From: Betaproteobacteria bacterium
Lineage (GTDB): Bacteria; Pseudomonadota; Gammaproteobacteria; Burkholderiales; Rhodocyclaceae
NCBI GenBank assembly: GCA_028065725.1
Contig: JAPTVL010000253.1
Span: forward strand, 1-7,997
Direction: 5' to 3'
Length of the DNA stretch: 7,997 bases
In this document: positions 1 through 7,844 of the stretch, in pieces
Layout: each line of letters starts with the position of its first letter
How positions within the stretch are numbered: the first letter of the stretch is position 1
Program-made: the position numbers and the translations under genes
Notes under the pieces: generated by a model
The model's input: the letters and a program-made list of their open reading frames with translations, nothing else
Database searches by the model: none
Told to the model about the DNA's origin: nothing

Positions 1-335
1 TTCTGGTAGGGCACCAGGCCTGATTCGCCCTGCCATTCGCGCGATATCCAGTCGAGGGTGTTTTTCAGGAGCGGCGGAATCGAGCTGTTGTATTCCGGGC
101 TGGCGATCAGCAAGGCATCGTGCTCCCTGAACAGCGCCTTCAGGCGCAGCGCGTTGTCGGGCAGGCCGTCGCGGTCTTCGAGGTCGCCGTCGTAAAGCGG
201 CAGCGGGTAGTCGGAGAGATCGATCAGGGTGACATCGCCGCCCGCGGCCCGGGTGGCACCCACTGCGGCCTGGATGAGTTTGCGGTTCCAGGAATCGCGG
301 CGAATGCTTCCGGAAAAGGCGAGAATCTTGGGCAT
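1..335 (-). CDS. NADPH-dependent FMN reductase family protein (partial, N-terminal 111 residues)
   Basis: The visible part is the first 111 residues of a flavodoxin-like oxidoreductase; the rest (the family is usually about 180 residues) lies beyond the left edge. The N-terminus MPKILAFSGSIRRDSWNRKL carries the FMN-phosphate-binding loop (GSIRRDSWN, residues 9-17). Residues 79-96 hold the second family signature, SPEYNSSIPPLLKNTLDW, which packs against the isoalloxazine ring. Both are typical of the NADPH-dependent FMN reductase / chromate-quinone reductase family (ChrR, YieF and azoreductase-like), cytosolic enzymes that reduce FMN, quinones or xenobiotics with NAD(P)H. The exact substrate cannot be read from the sequence. 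The ATG at 333-335 is preceded by a good AAGGAAGG ribosome site. The gene is divergent from hslR, with a 147-base gap that must hold promoters for both. No frame disruption is seen in the visible part. Confidence 0.87.
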   Translation of the reverse strand, partial: MPKILAFSGSIRRDSWNRKLIQAAVGATRAAGGDVTLIDLSDYPLPLYDGDLEDRDGLPDNALRLKALFREHDALLIASPEYNSSIPPLLKNTLDWISREWQGESGLVPYQ

Positions 336-338
336 GGG

Positions 339-346
339 CCTTCCTT
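339..346 (-). promoter_or_regulatory. Ribosome binding site of the FMN reductase gene
   Basis: Read on the minus strand, AAGGAAGG lies three bases before the ATG at 335. The AAGGA core is about six bases away, a suitable spacing. It supports this ATG as the start. Confidence 0.6.
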
Positions 347-471
347 GCTGAAAAACATGCGATTGTATCGAGGCTTGTACGATGCGGCACCGCGGGCGTG
401 GTTCCTGGCGGCCAAACCCGGCACAATTCGGGCAACGCGTTCAAACGATTCGACATGCAACCGACTTTTGC

Positions 472-476
472 GGAGG
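472..476 (+). promoter_or_regulatory. Ribosome binding site that fixes the hslR start
   Basis: GGAGG lies six bases before the ATG at 483. The same reading frame is open back to position 120, so this site decides that the gene starts at 483. The upstream frame reads through the divergent flavoprotein gene and the intergenic region. Confidence 0.75.
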
Positions 477-482
477 GGCTTG

Positions 483-881
483 ATGTCCACTGAAAATAAG
501 CCGCTCGACCGAATGCGGCTCGACAAGTGGTTGTGGGCGGCCCGATTTTTCAAGACGCGCAGTCTTGCTACCCAGGCCATCGAGCATGGCCGGGTGAAGC
601 TGAACGGAGAACGCATCAAACCTGCGCGCGAAGTGAAACCCGGCGATCGTCTGGATGTCCATATCAATGATTTCGCCTGGACACTCACGGTGCGTGCGCT
701 GTCGATGCAGCGCGGCCCGGCACCGGCCGCGCAAGCGCTGTATGAAGAGGATCCCGCCAGCCATGCGCGTCGCCAGCAGCAGATCAGCGAGCGCAAGCTG
801 GCGGGCAGTCCGGCGGCGGCGATCAAGGGCCGCCCAACCAAACGCGACCGGCGGCAGATTCATCGCTTCACGGGTGAATGA
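483..881 (+). CDS. hslR: Heat-shock protein 15 (Hsp15), S4-domain ribosome-associated RNA-binding protein
   Basis: The 132-residue product matches the length of E. coli Hsp15 (about 133). An S4 RNA-binding domain spans residues 11-58, from MRLDKWLWAARFFKTR through the QAIEHGRVKLNG core to KPGDRLDV. A linker follows, then a strongly basic C-terminal tail (residues ~112-129, KGRPTKRDRRQIHRF) that suits RNA contact. In E. coli, Hsp15 binds free 50S subunits that still carry a nascent chain-tRNA after translation aborts, and helps recycle them. The start at 483 is set by the GGAGG site. The stop is followed by 76 bases before yhdP with no visible terminator, so co-transcription with yhdP is possible. 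No sigma-32-type promoter was recognised upstream, so heat induction is family knowledge only. Confidence 0.93.
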   Translation: MSTENKPLDRMRLDKWLWAARFFKTRSLATQAIEHGRVKLNGERIKPAREVKPGDRLDVHINDFAWTLTVRALSMQRGPAPAAQALYEEDPASHARRQQQISERKLAGSPAAAIKGRPTKRDRRQIHRFTGE

Positions 882-957
882 GGCGTCTCAATTTACTGTC
901 AGCCCCCGCAAAGCGCAGACAAACACATAGAATCACGCTGTCCGCGAACCCTTATCT

Positions 958-3900
958 ATGACTGTTTCTCCCGCGTTTTTCCTGTTTCTGCGCCGCGCAT
1001 CGCGCTGGTTTGCGGTTCTGTTTGCACTCGCTGCACTGGGATTTTCGACGGCGGCGTCGCTGATGTTTTTCTGGGTGTTGCCGAATATTGCCGAACACCG
1101 CGACACGGTGGCCAGCCTGATGTCGCGCGCGCTGGGGCAGCGGGTGACGCTGGAGGCCGTGTCGGGGGTGTGGCAGCAGACGCGCCCCGAATTCAGTCTG
1201 CAGGGCGTGCGCCTGTACGACCAGCAGGGCCAACCCGCACTCCACCTGCCTGAATTGAAGGCCACGTTTGCCTGGCGCTCGCTGTTGTTTCTGGAGCCGC
1301 GCTTCAACCGCATCGAACTGCAGAGCCTGACCCTGGACGTGCGGCGCGCGCCGGACGGGCATCTTTATGTCGGCGGAATTCCCGTCAACCCGGCCGATCC
1401 TGACAGTGGTTTTTCAAGTTGGCTGTTGCGGCAGGGGCGCGTGCATGTGGGCCAGGCCACGCTCACCTGGCTGGACGAGGTGCGCAACGCCGAGCCGCTG
1501 ATTCTGCGCGAGGTCGACCTGACGCTGAGCAATGCGCGCCGCACCCACCGGCTGCAATTGCGTGCCGTCCCGCCACCCAGCCTGGCCCAGCCACTGACGA
1601 TAGACGCGAAAATCAGCGCCCGCGACACGGACGATCTCAAAACCTGGAAAGGAAACATCGATGCGACCGTGGCGGGAATCTCGTTTCCGCATCTCGCCAC
1701 CTGGCTGGCGCTGCCGTATCAACCCCGGCAGGGGTGGGGTGCGCTGAAAGTGATATTCAAGGTGGCGGACGGCACCCTGGCAGGGATGGCCGCGGGCTTC
1801 GATCTGCGGGCAATCGAAACCACGCTGGGCGAGGGCCTGCCCGCCTTGCGGCTGGCGCAGGTGCGCGGCCGTGCGGCATGGCGGCAGGGTCCTGACGATC
1901 AGCGCATCGTGTTTGAAAACCTGCGCGTGGCGCACCCGGGGGGGGCGCTGGGCGCGCCGTTCAATATGGGGCTGGCCTGGGGCCCCGCATCGCGCGAAAT
2001 CACCGCCAAGGCATTCAAGCTGAGCGGCTGGCAAGCGATTCTGCCGAGCCTGCCGATGGACGACGCTCTGCGTGCGCGCCTGCAGACCCTGCAACCGCAG
2101 GGACGGTTCGACGACCTGACGTTGCGCTGGACCGGCGCGCAGCCGGGCATCGACAACTTCGGCATTGCGGCCCATTTCAGCGGTTTGGGCGTGACAGCGG
2201 TTGACACGCAGCCGGGGCTGGCCGGCCTCAGCGGGCGCGTCGAGGGGGATGCGCGCGCAGGCGTGTTCGAGATCGATTCGACGCAACTGTCACTCGATCT
2301 GCCCAGCCTGTTCCGCGAGCCGCTGTTCGGCTTCGACAGCCTGCGGGCGCGCGGCAGCTGGAAAAAAACGCCACGCGGCCGCCGCTTGACGCTGGACGAC
2401 GCGGCCTTTGCCAACGCGGACATGGCCGGCACTGCGCAGGGACATTACGAACTGATCGCCGGCCAGCCCGGCGTCATCGATCTGACCGCGCATCTGAGCC
2501 GCGCCGAGGGTACGGCGGTGTACCGCTATCTGCCGAAAAAAATCGGCGACATCACGGTCAACTGGGTGAAGCGCGGCGTCGTGGCCGGGCACTCAGACAG
2601 CGTGCAGCTGATTCTGAAAGGCGATCTGGCGCAGTTCCCGTTCGACCAGGGCAACGGGGCGTTCAGGATCGAGGCGCAGGTGCACGATGCAGTGATCGAT
2701 TATGTGCCGGACTGGCCGCGCATCGAGGGCATCCAGGCACGCGTGCTGTTCCAGGGCAAGCTGATGGAGATAACCTCCAGCCAGGCACGGATTTATGGGG
2801 TGGCCCTGTTGCCGGTGAAGGCAGTCATCCCGGATCTGATCCATCACGAAGAGCTGTTGCATGTCGAAGGCGAGGCCAGCGGCCCCATCCAGGACTTCAT
2901 CCGCTTTGCCAATTTCAGCCCGATGGGCGAGCGCTTGCGCGGTTTCACCGAAGCACTGGACGGCAGCGGGCCGATGAAGCTTGCCCTGAAGCTGCAGGTA
3001 CCGCTGCGCCACAGTCATGACGCCACACTGGCAGGTCAGCTGTCGTTCCTGGGCAACACCCTGTTTCCGCCCGGGTTGCCGCGGCTCGACCAGGTGCGCG
3101 GCAACATCGATTTCACCGGCGACAGCCTGAATGCAAAAAACCTGACCGCGCAGTTTCTGGGGGGACCATTGCGCATCGACACCGCCACTCGCAATGGCCA
3201 GGTGCAGATTCTGGCGCAGGGGGGCGCCACCGCGGCCGGCATCTCTCCCTGGCTCGGCGCGGCATGGGGCAAGCGCTTGGCGGGCCAGACAAGCTGGCGC
3301 GGCCAGATCGATCTGGAACCGGGGGGCGAACGCATCCGCATCGAATCCGATCTGGTCGGGCTGGGTTCCAGCCTGCCTGCGCCGCTGGCGAAGCGTGCTG
3401 CGGAGCCGTTGCCGCTGCGGGTGGCCACCCAGCCGCAGGGCGATGGTCGGCTGCATGAGGTGCGGCTCGCTCAAACCGTCAGTGCGGCATGGCGCAGCAC
3501 CGCGAAAGGCGATTTCGACCGCGGCGAAATCCGCTTCGGCGGGCAGGCGGTGATGCCGGCCGAGCCGGGTTTGCGGCTGTCCGGCAGCGGCCGCGGCCTG
3601 GACATTACGGGCTGGACTGCGCTGTTGCCCAAGGGCGACGGCAAGGAAAGCGTGCCGCTGTCATCCATCGACCTTGGCTTCGAGACATTTGACCTGATGG
3701 GGCGACGCTATCAGGGCGTGCGCCTGCAGGGGCGCACCCGCAACGGCCTGTTGCGCACCCAGGTGACGGGACGCGAACTCAACGGGGTAGTGACCTATCG
3801 TCCGGCCGGTGCATACGATGCCACAGGGGCTTCTGCCCGTAATGGATCGGAGTCCTTGAAGGCGCAGCCTGCCCGCGTGTCGGCGCTGTTCAGGCAACTG

Positions 3901-4794
3901 ACCATCCCGGCCCGGGTGCCCGGCGCCGGGTCGACCGATGGCGTCAACCTGACGGCAGCGGATTTCCCGACGCTGGATGTGACGGTGGAGGATTTTCGCC
4001 TGGAGGAGCGTCCGCTGGGGCGGCTGGAGGTGGTGGCGCGCGGCGCGCCGCAAGGCCTGGTGATCGACAGCCTGCAACTCACGCACGCTGACAGCGTGTT
4101 CCGCATGAGCGGCCTGTGGCGTGATGGCGCGCCGAGCGAAACCCGTGCCGAGCTGAGTCTGGGCGTGCTCGATGCGAGCAGGTTCCTCGCCCGCTTCGGT
4201 TATCCCGACACGCTCAAGCGCGGCAGCGCCGAGATCCGGGGCAACACCACCTGGGTGGGTTCGCCTGCCGATTTCGCGTTCGACACGCTGGCGGGCGAAC
4301 TCGATTTCAAGGCCAAAGGCGGACAGTTCCTCAGGATCAACCCGGGTGCGGGCAAGCTGCTCGGCGTGTTGAGCCTGCAATCGCTGCCGCGCCGGTTGAA
4401 CTTCGATTTCCGTGATATCTTCAATGAAGGCTATGCCTTCGATGACATCAGCGCCACCCTGCGCATCGCGCGCGGCGTGGTCTATAGCGATGACTTCAGG
4501 ATGCACGGGCCGGCCGCCAAGGTAAACATGTCCGGAATGGCCGACCTCAATCAGGAAGTCGTGCAGTTGCGGGTGAAAGTGATCCCGAAACTGTCCGAGG
4601 GCGTTGCCGTGGCTGGGGCGCTGATTGGCGGGCCACTGGCAGGGGTAGGTGCGCTGGCTGCGCAAAAACTGCTGCGCGACCCGTTCGAGGAGGCCATCAG
4701 CCGGGAATACATGGTGACCGGGGCGTGGCAGGCACCCGATGTCAAAAAGTTGACCAAAACCAAGGCCGAAGCCCCGGCGGTGTCTGAACCGTGA
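958..4794 (+). CDS. yhdP: YhdP family AsmA-like envelope protein (DUF3971 / TIGR02099)
   Basis: This 1278-residue protein is close to E. coli YhdP (about 1266). One N-terminal membrane anchor (residues ~17-41) follows a short basic segment (LRRASRW). Next comes the family's signature region, LPNIAEHRDTVASLMSRALG with SGVWQQTRPEFSLQGVRLYD (~42-88). Most of the rest is repetitive beta-strand sequence as in AsmA-like bridge proteins, with the YLPKKIGD...GVVAGHSD...FPF block at ~524-560. The C-terminal domain has LGVLSLQSLPRRLNFDFRD (~1135-1153) and a hydrophobic glycine/alanine helix (~1216-1238). In E. coli, YhdP is inner-membrane anchored and acts with TamB and YdbH in moving phospholipids to the outer membrane. 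The start has no clear ribosome site, but the frame is closed by TAG at 928-930 and no other start lies between, so ATG 958 is best. A run of eight G occurs at 1938-1945. First gene of a tight cluster with the hydrolase and tldD. Confidence 0.94.
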   Translation: MTVSPAFFLFLRRASRWFAVLFALAALGFSTAASLMFFWVLPNIAEHRDTVASLMSRALGQRVTLEAVSGVWQQTRPEFSLQGVRLYDQQGQPALHLPELKATFAWRSLLFLEPRFNRIELQSLTLDVRRAPDGHLYVGGIPVNPADPDSGFSSWLLRQGRVHVGQATLTWLDEVRNAEPLILREVDLTLSNARRTHRLQLRAVPPPSLAQPLTIDAKISARDTDDLKTWKGNIDATVAGISFPHLATWLALPYQPRQGWGALKVIFKVADGTLAGMAAGFDLRAIETTLGEGLPALRLAQVRGRAAWRQGPDDQRIVFENLRVAHPGGALGAPFNMGLAWGPASREITAKAFKLSGWQAILPSLPMDDALRARLQTLQPQGRFDDLTLRWTGAQPGIDNFGIAAHFSGLGVTAVDTQPGLAGLSGRVEGDARAGVFEIDSTQLSLDLPSLFREPLFGFDSLRARGSWKKTPRGRRLTLDDAAFANADMAGTAQGHYELIAGQPGVIDLTAHLSRAEGTAVYRYLPKKIGDITVNWVKRGVVAGHSDSVQLILKGDLAQFPFDQGNGAFRIEAQVHDAVIDYVPDWPRIEGIQARVLFQGKLMEITSSQARIYGVALLPVKAVIPDLIHHEELLHVEGEASGPIQDFIRFANFSPMGERLRGFTEALDGSGPMKLALKLQVPLRHSHDATLAGQLSFLGNTLFPPGLPRLDQVRGNIDFTGDSLNAKNLTAQFLGGPLRIDTATRNGQVQILAQGGATAAGISPWLGAAWGKRLAGQTSWRGQIDLEPGGERIRIESDLVGLGSSLPAPLAKRAAEPLPLRVATQPQGDGRLHEVRLAQTVSAAWRSTAKGDFDRGEIRFGGQAVMPAEPGLRLSGSGRGLDITGWTALLPKGDGKESVPLSSIDLGFETFDLMGRRYQGVRLQGRTRNGLLRTQVTGRELNGVVTYRPAGAYDATGASARNGSESLKAQPARVSALFRQLTIPARVPGAGSTDGVNLTAADFPTLDVTVEDFRLEERPLGRLEVVARGAPQGLVIDSLQLTHADSVFRMSGLWRDGAPSETRAELSLGVLDASRFLARFGYPDTLKRGSAEIRGNTTWVGSPADFAFDTLAGELDFKAKGGQFLRINPGAGKLLGVLSLQSLPRRLNFDFRDIFNEGYAFDDISATLRIARGVVYSDDFRMHGPAAKVNMSGMADLNQEVVQLRVKVIPKLSEGVAVAGALIGGPLAGVGALAAQKLLRDPFEEAISREYMVTGAWQAPDVKKLTKTKAEAPAVSEP
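1938..1945 (+). repeat. Eight-G homopolymer inside yhdP
   Basis: Eight consecutive G bases lie across codons CCG-GGG-GGG-GCG (residues 327-330, P-G-G-A). The reading frame is intact here. Gain or loss of one G would truncate YhdP about a quarter of the way in. Confidence 0.9.
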
Positions 4795-4810
4795 TCGTGG
4801 AATCTGTGAC

Positions 4811-5761
4811 ATGACGACGAAAAAACCAGCAAAAACCAGCGTGGCGCGTTCCAAGGGCGCGCAAGTGAAGAAGACGACCGCGCCGCAGGCCGGCACGGTG
4901 CGCGTGGCGGCGATCCAGATGGCGTCCGGACCCAGCGTTCCGGCCAACCTGGCCGAGACCGAACGGCTGATCGAACTGGCGGTCGAGTCCGGCGCACGCC
5001 TGGTCGTGCTGCCGGAGTTCTTCTGCATCATGGCGATGAAAGACAGCTATGTGGTGAAGGCGCGCGAGGCCGAAGGCCATGGCCCGATCCAGGCCTTCCT
5101 GTCGCGCATGGCAAAGAAACACAAGATCTGGATGATCGGCGGCTCGGTCCCGCTGGAGGCGAGCGTCGCCAACAAGGTGCGCAACAGCTGTCTGGTGTAC
5201 GACGAGCGCGGCAAGCAGGTGGCGCGCTACGACAAGATCCACCTGTTCGGCCTCGACCTCGGCAACGAGCACTACCAGGAAGCCAAGCTGATCGAGCCGG
5301 GCGACAAGGTCGTCGTCGTCAACAGCCCGTTCGGCCGCATCGGCCTGTCGATCTGTTACGACCTGCGCTTTCCCGAGCTGTATCGCGCCATGCCCGACGT
5401 CGACATCATCGTGGTGCCGTCGGCCTTCACCGCCACCACCGGGCGCGCGCATTTCGAAACCCTGATCCGGGCGCGTGCGATCGAAAACCTCGCCTACGTG
5501 ATCGCGCCGGCGCAGGGTGGCTACCATCTGTCGGGCCGCGAAACCAACGGCGACAGCATGATCGTCGACCCGTGGGGGGTGGTGCTCGACCGCCTGCCGC
5601 GCGGTTCCGGCGTCGTCATCGCCAACATCAACCCGGCCTACCAGGCCAGCCTCAGGAAGAGCCTGCCTGCGCTGCAGCACCGCTTCATCACATGCCAGCA
5701 GATCGAGGTTGAAGTGGTCGAGCGCCGCGTGGTCGCCAAGCGCGAGCCCTCCGCCAAATAA
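4811..5761 (+). CDS. Carbon-nitrogen hydrolase, nitrilase superfamily (Nit1/deaminated-glutathione-amidase-like)
   Basis: This 316-residue cytosolic amidohydrolase has the full nitrilase-superfamily catalytic set. The general base is Glu69 in RLVVLPEFF, the lysine is Lys142 in [10 protein letters not shown], and the nucleophile is Cys182 in [15 protein letters not shown]. Glu157 ([11 protein letters not shown]) fits the usual second glutamate. [16 protein letters not shown] (211-226) and SMIVDPWG (249-256) place it nearest the Nit1/Nit2/YbeM group, whose studied members hydrolyse deaminated glutathione or related omega-amides. The substrate here is not proven. Residues 1-29 are an unusual basic, low-complexity extension (K, T, A, P) before the conserved core begins at VRVAAIQM. 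It contains a 10-bp tandem repeat. ATG 4811 has no convincing ribosome site, and in-frame GTG codons occur at 4841, 4865 and 4898, so the true start may be later. It begins 16 bases after yhdP and ends 13 bases before tldD, which suggests one operon and perhaps translational coupling. Confidence 0.93.
   Translation: MTTKKPAKTSVARSKGAQVKKTTAPQAGTVRVAAIQMASGPSVPANLAETERLIELAVESGARLVVLPEFFCIMAMKDSYVVKAREAEGHGPIQAFLSRMAKKHKIWMIGGSVPLEASVANKVRNSCLVYDERGKQVARYDKIHLFGLDLGNEHYQEAKLIEPGDKVVVVNSPFGRIGLSICYDLRFPELYRAMPDVDIIVVPSAFTATTGRAHFETLIRARAIENLAYVIAPAQGGYHLSGRETNGDSMIVDPWGVVLDRLPRGSGVVIANINPAYQASLRKSLPALQHRFITCQQIEVEVVERRVVAKREPSAK
4821..4840 (+). repeat. 10-bp tandem direct repeat in the hydrolase N-terminal extension
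   Basis: AAAAACCAGC occurs twice back to back, starting ten bases after the A of the putative start codon. The unit is not a multiple of three, so the copies are read in different frames (K-P-A then K-T-S). Loss or gain of a unit would shift the frame. Confidence 0.9.
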
Positions 5762-5763
5762 AT

Positions 5764-5767
5764 CAGG
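5764..5767 (+). promoter_or_regulatory. Ribosome binding site that fixes the tldD start
   Basis: AGGA lies seven bases before ATG 5775. The tldD frame is open further upstream with an ATG at 5709 inside the hydrolase gene, but that one has no such site and would add 22 residues unlike the family. Confidence 0.65.
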
Positions 5768-5774
5768 ACACACC

Positions 5775-7247
5775 ATGAACCCCACCGACGCCTTCGTTCC
5801 CATCCAGACCGCCGAGCAGTTGTTCCATTCCGCCGAAGCCACGCTCTTGACGCCGAACGGGCTCGATGCCGACAAGCTCGCGCCGGTGTTCGGCCGCCTG
5901 CTGACGCACGACGTCGACTACGCCGACCTGTATTTCCAGTATTCGCGTTCCGAAGGCTGGAGCCTGGAAGAAGGCCAGGTCAAATCGGGCAGCTTCAACA
6001 TCGACCAGGGTGTCGGCGTGCGCGCGATCTCGGGCGAGAAAACCGCGTTCGCCTATTCCGACGACATCAGCCTCGATGCGCTCGGCGCCGCCGCCGACGC
6101 CACCCGCGCGATCGCGCGCGCCGGCCAGAACCGCAGCTTCGGCATGGTGCAGCGCGGCGAAGGCCGCCTGCTGTACAACGCGGTCGATCCGCTGGTCTCG
6201 CTGGCCGACGCCGACAAGGTCGCGCTGCTGGAACGGCTGGAGAAGAAGGCGCGCGCGATGGACCCGCGCGTCATCCAGGTGATGGCGAGCCTCGCCTCCG
6301 AATACGAAGTGATCTTCATCGCGCGTTCCGACGGCCACCTCGCCGCCGACGTGCGTCCGCTGGTGCGCCTGTCGCTGCAGGTCATCGCCGAGCAGGACGG
6401 CCGCCGCGAACAGGGCTCCGGCGGCGGCGGCGGCCGCTTCGACTACAGCTATTTCACCGACGACATCCTGGAAAAGTACGCGCGCCAGGCCGTGCACCAG
6501 GCCATGGTCAACCTCGACGCGCGTCCCGCGCCCGCCGGCAGCATGACCGTCGTCCTCGGCTCAGGCTGGCCCGGCATCCTGCTGCACGAGGCGATCGGCC
6601 ATGGCCTCGAAGGCGACTTCAACCGCAAGGGCAGCTCGGCCTTCTCAGGCCGGATTGGTGAAAGAGTGGCGGCACCCGGCGTCACCGTCATCGACGACGG
6701 CACCATCCCCCTGCGCCGCGGTTCATTGAACGTCGACGACGAAGGCAACCCGACGCAGCGCACCGTGCTGATCGAAGACGGCATCCTCACCGGCTACATG
6801 CAGGACATGATGAACGCGCGGCTCATGGGCATGCCGATCACCGGCAACGCCCGCCGCGAATCCTTCGCGCATCTGACCATGCCGCGCATGACCAACACCC
6901 TCATGCTGGGCGGCGACAAGGACCCGCACGAAATCATCGCCTCGGTGAAGAACGGCCTCTACGCCGTCAACTTCGGCGGTGGCCAGGTCGACATCACCAG
7001 CGGCAAATTCGTCTTCTCCGCCGCCGAGGCCTACATGATCGAGGACGGCAAGATCACCTACCCCGTCAAAGGCGCCACCCTCATCGGCAACGGCCCCGAA
7101 GTGCTGACCCGCGTCTCCATGATCGGCAACGACATGGAAATGGATTCGGGCGTCGGCACCTGCGGCAAGGAAGGTCAGAGCGTGCCGGTCGGCGTGGGGC
7201 AGCCGACGCTGCGGATCGACGGGTTGACTGTGGGTGGGACGGCTTAG
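5775..7247 (+). CDS. tldD: Metalloprotease subunit TldD
   Basis: The 490-residue product is near the E. coli length of 481. The zinc-protease motif HExxxH is present as [13 protein letters not shown] (His271, Glu272, His276). The conserved C-terminal cysteine region [14 protein letters not shown] (Cys463) is intact and is expected to supply the third metal ligand. Other family blocks are [20 protein letters not shown] with [19 protein letters not shown] in the N-terminal half, a glycine-rich loop before RFDYSYF, and [18 protein letters not shown]. TldD pairs with TldE (PmbA) to form a cytosolic protease that degrades unfolded peptides. In E. coli it matures microcin B17 and helps degrade the CcdA antitoxin. 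TldD is the catalytic half; no tldE lies in this window. It starts 13 bases after the hydrolase gene. Its codons strongly favour G/C at the third position. The stop TAG overlaps the longest possible start of the next gene by 14 bases. Confidence 0.97.
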   Translation: MNPTDAFVPIQTAEQLFHSAEATLLTPNGLDADKLAPVFGRLLTHDVDYADLYFQYSRSEGWSLEEGQVKSGSFNIDQGVGVRAISGEKTAFAYSDDISLDALGAAADATRAIARAGQNRSFGMVQRGEGRLLYNAVDPLVSLADADKVALLERLEKKARAMDPRVIQVMASLASEYEVIFIARSDGHLAADVRPLVRLSLQVIAEQDGRREQGSGGGGGRFDYSYFTDDILEKYARQAVHQAMVNLDARPAPAGSMTVVLGSGWPGILLHEAIGHGLEGDFNRKGSSAFSGRIGERVAAPGVTVIDDGTIPLRRGSLNVDDEGNPTQRTVLIEDGILTGYMQDMMNARLMGMPITGNARRESFAHLTMPRMTNTLMLGGDKDPHEIIASVKNGLYAVNFGGGQVDITSGKFVFSAAEAYMIEDGKITYPVKGATLIGNGPEVLTRVSMIGNDMEMDSGVGTCGKEGQSVPVGVGQPTLRIDGLTVGGTA

Positions 7248-7818
7248 TTGCGCTTGCGGAACAAGCGGCGTTTACGTGTCTGACCTGGAAAAAGCGCCCG
7301 AATTAAATGGCAACCTATTGCAGGCTCTCGCTGAGAGTGACGAGCGCCGCAGGCCAGGACGTGCTGAACGCATCCTTTGGGTGTCGGCACTACGTCCGCA
7401 AACAGGCGCAGTATTCGGTCCTCTCGATACAATGACTATCCTCAATGAAGCACGTGAGTGCTTCATTGAGGGCCACTACATTGCAACGGTACTTCTTGCG
7501 ATGGCTTTTATTGAACATACCGTAATTGATGAATTGGCTGAGAGCGGGTCTGGGAGGCCCGGGCAATTTTCTCTCGCGTTGGATGCGGCGGCGAAGAAAC
7601 GACTCTTCCCAGACGAGCTCCTCTCCAGAACTAGAAACCTCAGCCTAATTCGAAATGCGTTTACTCATCGAAAGCCATCGGATAATCCCGATAGTTTTGG
7701 ATATCGATTTCAGGCCAGAGGGGTGCATCCAGCAAGAATTCTAGAAGAGGATGCGAAGCAGTTTCTTGCGCTCATGTATGAGTACTTTTGTTGCACGCTT
7801 AAGGAACTCCGCGAATAG
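7234..7818 (+). CDS. Uncharacterised protein with HEPN-like RNxxxH motif
   Basis: I do not recognise this 194-residue protein by name. From about residue 65 it reads as amphipathic helices: [20 protein letters not shown], then [15 protein letters not shown], a gap, [19 protein letters not shown], and a final helix [15 protein letters not shown]. The third helix ends in Arg140-Asn-Ala-Phe-Thr-His145, which fits the RNxxxH (Rx4-6H) catalytic signature of HEPN domains, a fold often found in metal-independent RNases of toxin-antitoxin, abortive-infection and CRISPR systems. This assignment is inferred from the motif and helical pattern only; a non-catalytic HEPN or DUF4145-like protein is possible. 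No membrane segment or signal peptide is evident. The start is uncertain: GTG 7234 (14-base overlap with tldD), GTG 7276, or ATG 7432, which would leave 128 residues and still the whole helical domain. None has a strong ribosome site. G+C is about 49 percent in my sample, and four AGA codons occur, unlike the neighbours, which suggests horizontal acquisition. Confidence 0.75.
   Translation: MGRLSCACGTSGVYVSDLEKAPELNGNLLQALAESDERRRPGRAERILWVSALRPQTGAVFGPLDTMTILNEARECFIEGHYIATVLLAMAFIEHTVIDELAESGSGRPGQFSLALDAAAKKRLFPDELLSRTRNLSLIRNAFTHRKPSDNPDSFGYRFQARGVHPARILEEDAKQFLALMYEYFCCTLKELRE
7440..7471 (+). repeat. Perfect 14-bp inverted repeat with GTGA loop inside the HEPN-like gene
   Basis: The left arm CCTCAATGAAGCAC (7440-7453) is exactly complementary to GTGCTTCATTGAGG (7458-7471), with a four-base GTGA loop. 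As RNA this is a 14-pair stem closed by a GNRA-type tetraloop, extendable by one G-U pair (7439/7472). It begins six bases after the ATG at 7432 and encodes residues of the first helix ([11 protein letters not shown]). Stem and loop are read directly from the sequence; any role is inference. Confidence 0.93.
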
Positions 7819-7844
7819 TTTTTTTGGGTGTCAGCCTGAATAAA

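Noticed and set aside
362..367. TACAAT on the minus strand as a -10 box for the FMN reductase gene
   Set aside because: No acceptable -35 box lies 16-18 bases upstream, so the hexamer alone is not enough. It remains a weak possibility.
120..482. Upstream extension of the hslR frame to 120
   Set aside because: It would run antisense through the FMN reductase gene. The Hsp15 family length and the GGAGG site both point to 483.
928..933. TAGAAT as a -10 box for yhdP
   Set aside because: No -35-like hexamer is found at proper spacing, and it lies close to the start. Chance cannot be excluded.
1414..3474. Further antisense frames over yhdP (1414-2286, 2593-3474) and over the hslR region (224-841)
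   Set aside because: Same reason: shadows of high-GC coding sequence, without recognisable motifs or ribosome sites.
5709..5774. Earlier tldD start at ATG 5709
   Set aside because: It overlaps the end of the hydrolase and adds residues foreign to TldD. ATG 5775 has a ribosome site and gives the family length.
3661..5875. Long minus-strand open frames of 456 and 377 codons (3661-5031 and 4742-5875)
   Set aside because: They lie antisense to yhdP, the hydrolase and tldD, all with clear family motifs. Their translations are rich in R, H, A, G and Q with no domain pattern, as expected from GC-rich antisense frames.
6415..6435. Glycine codon run (GGC repeats) in tldD as a possible unstable repeat
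   Set aside because: A glycine-rich loop before the RF-Y-YF block is, as I recall, normal in TldD, and the unit is three bases, so changes would not shift the frame.
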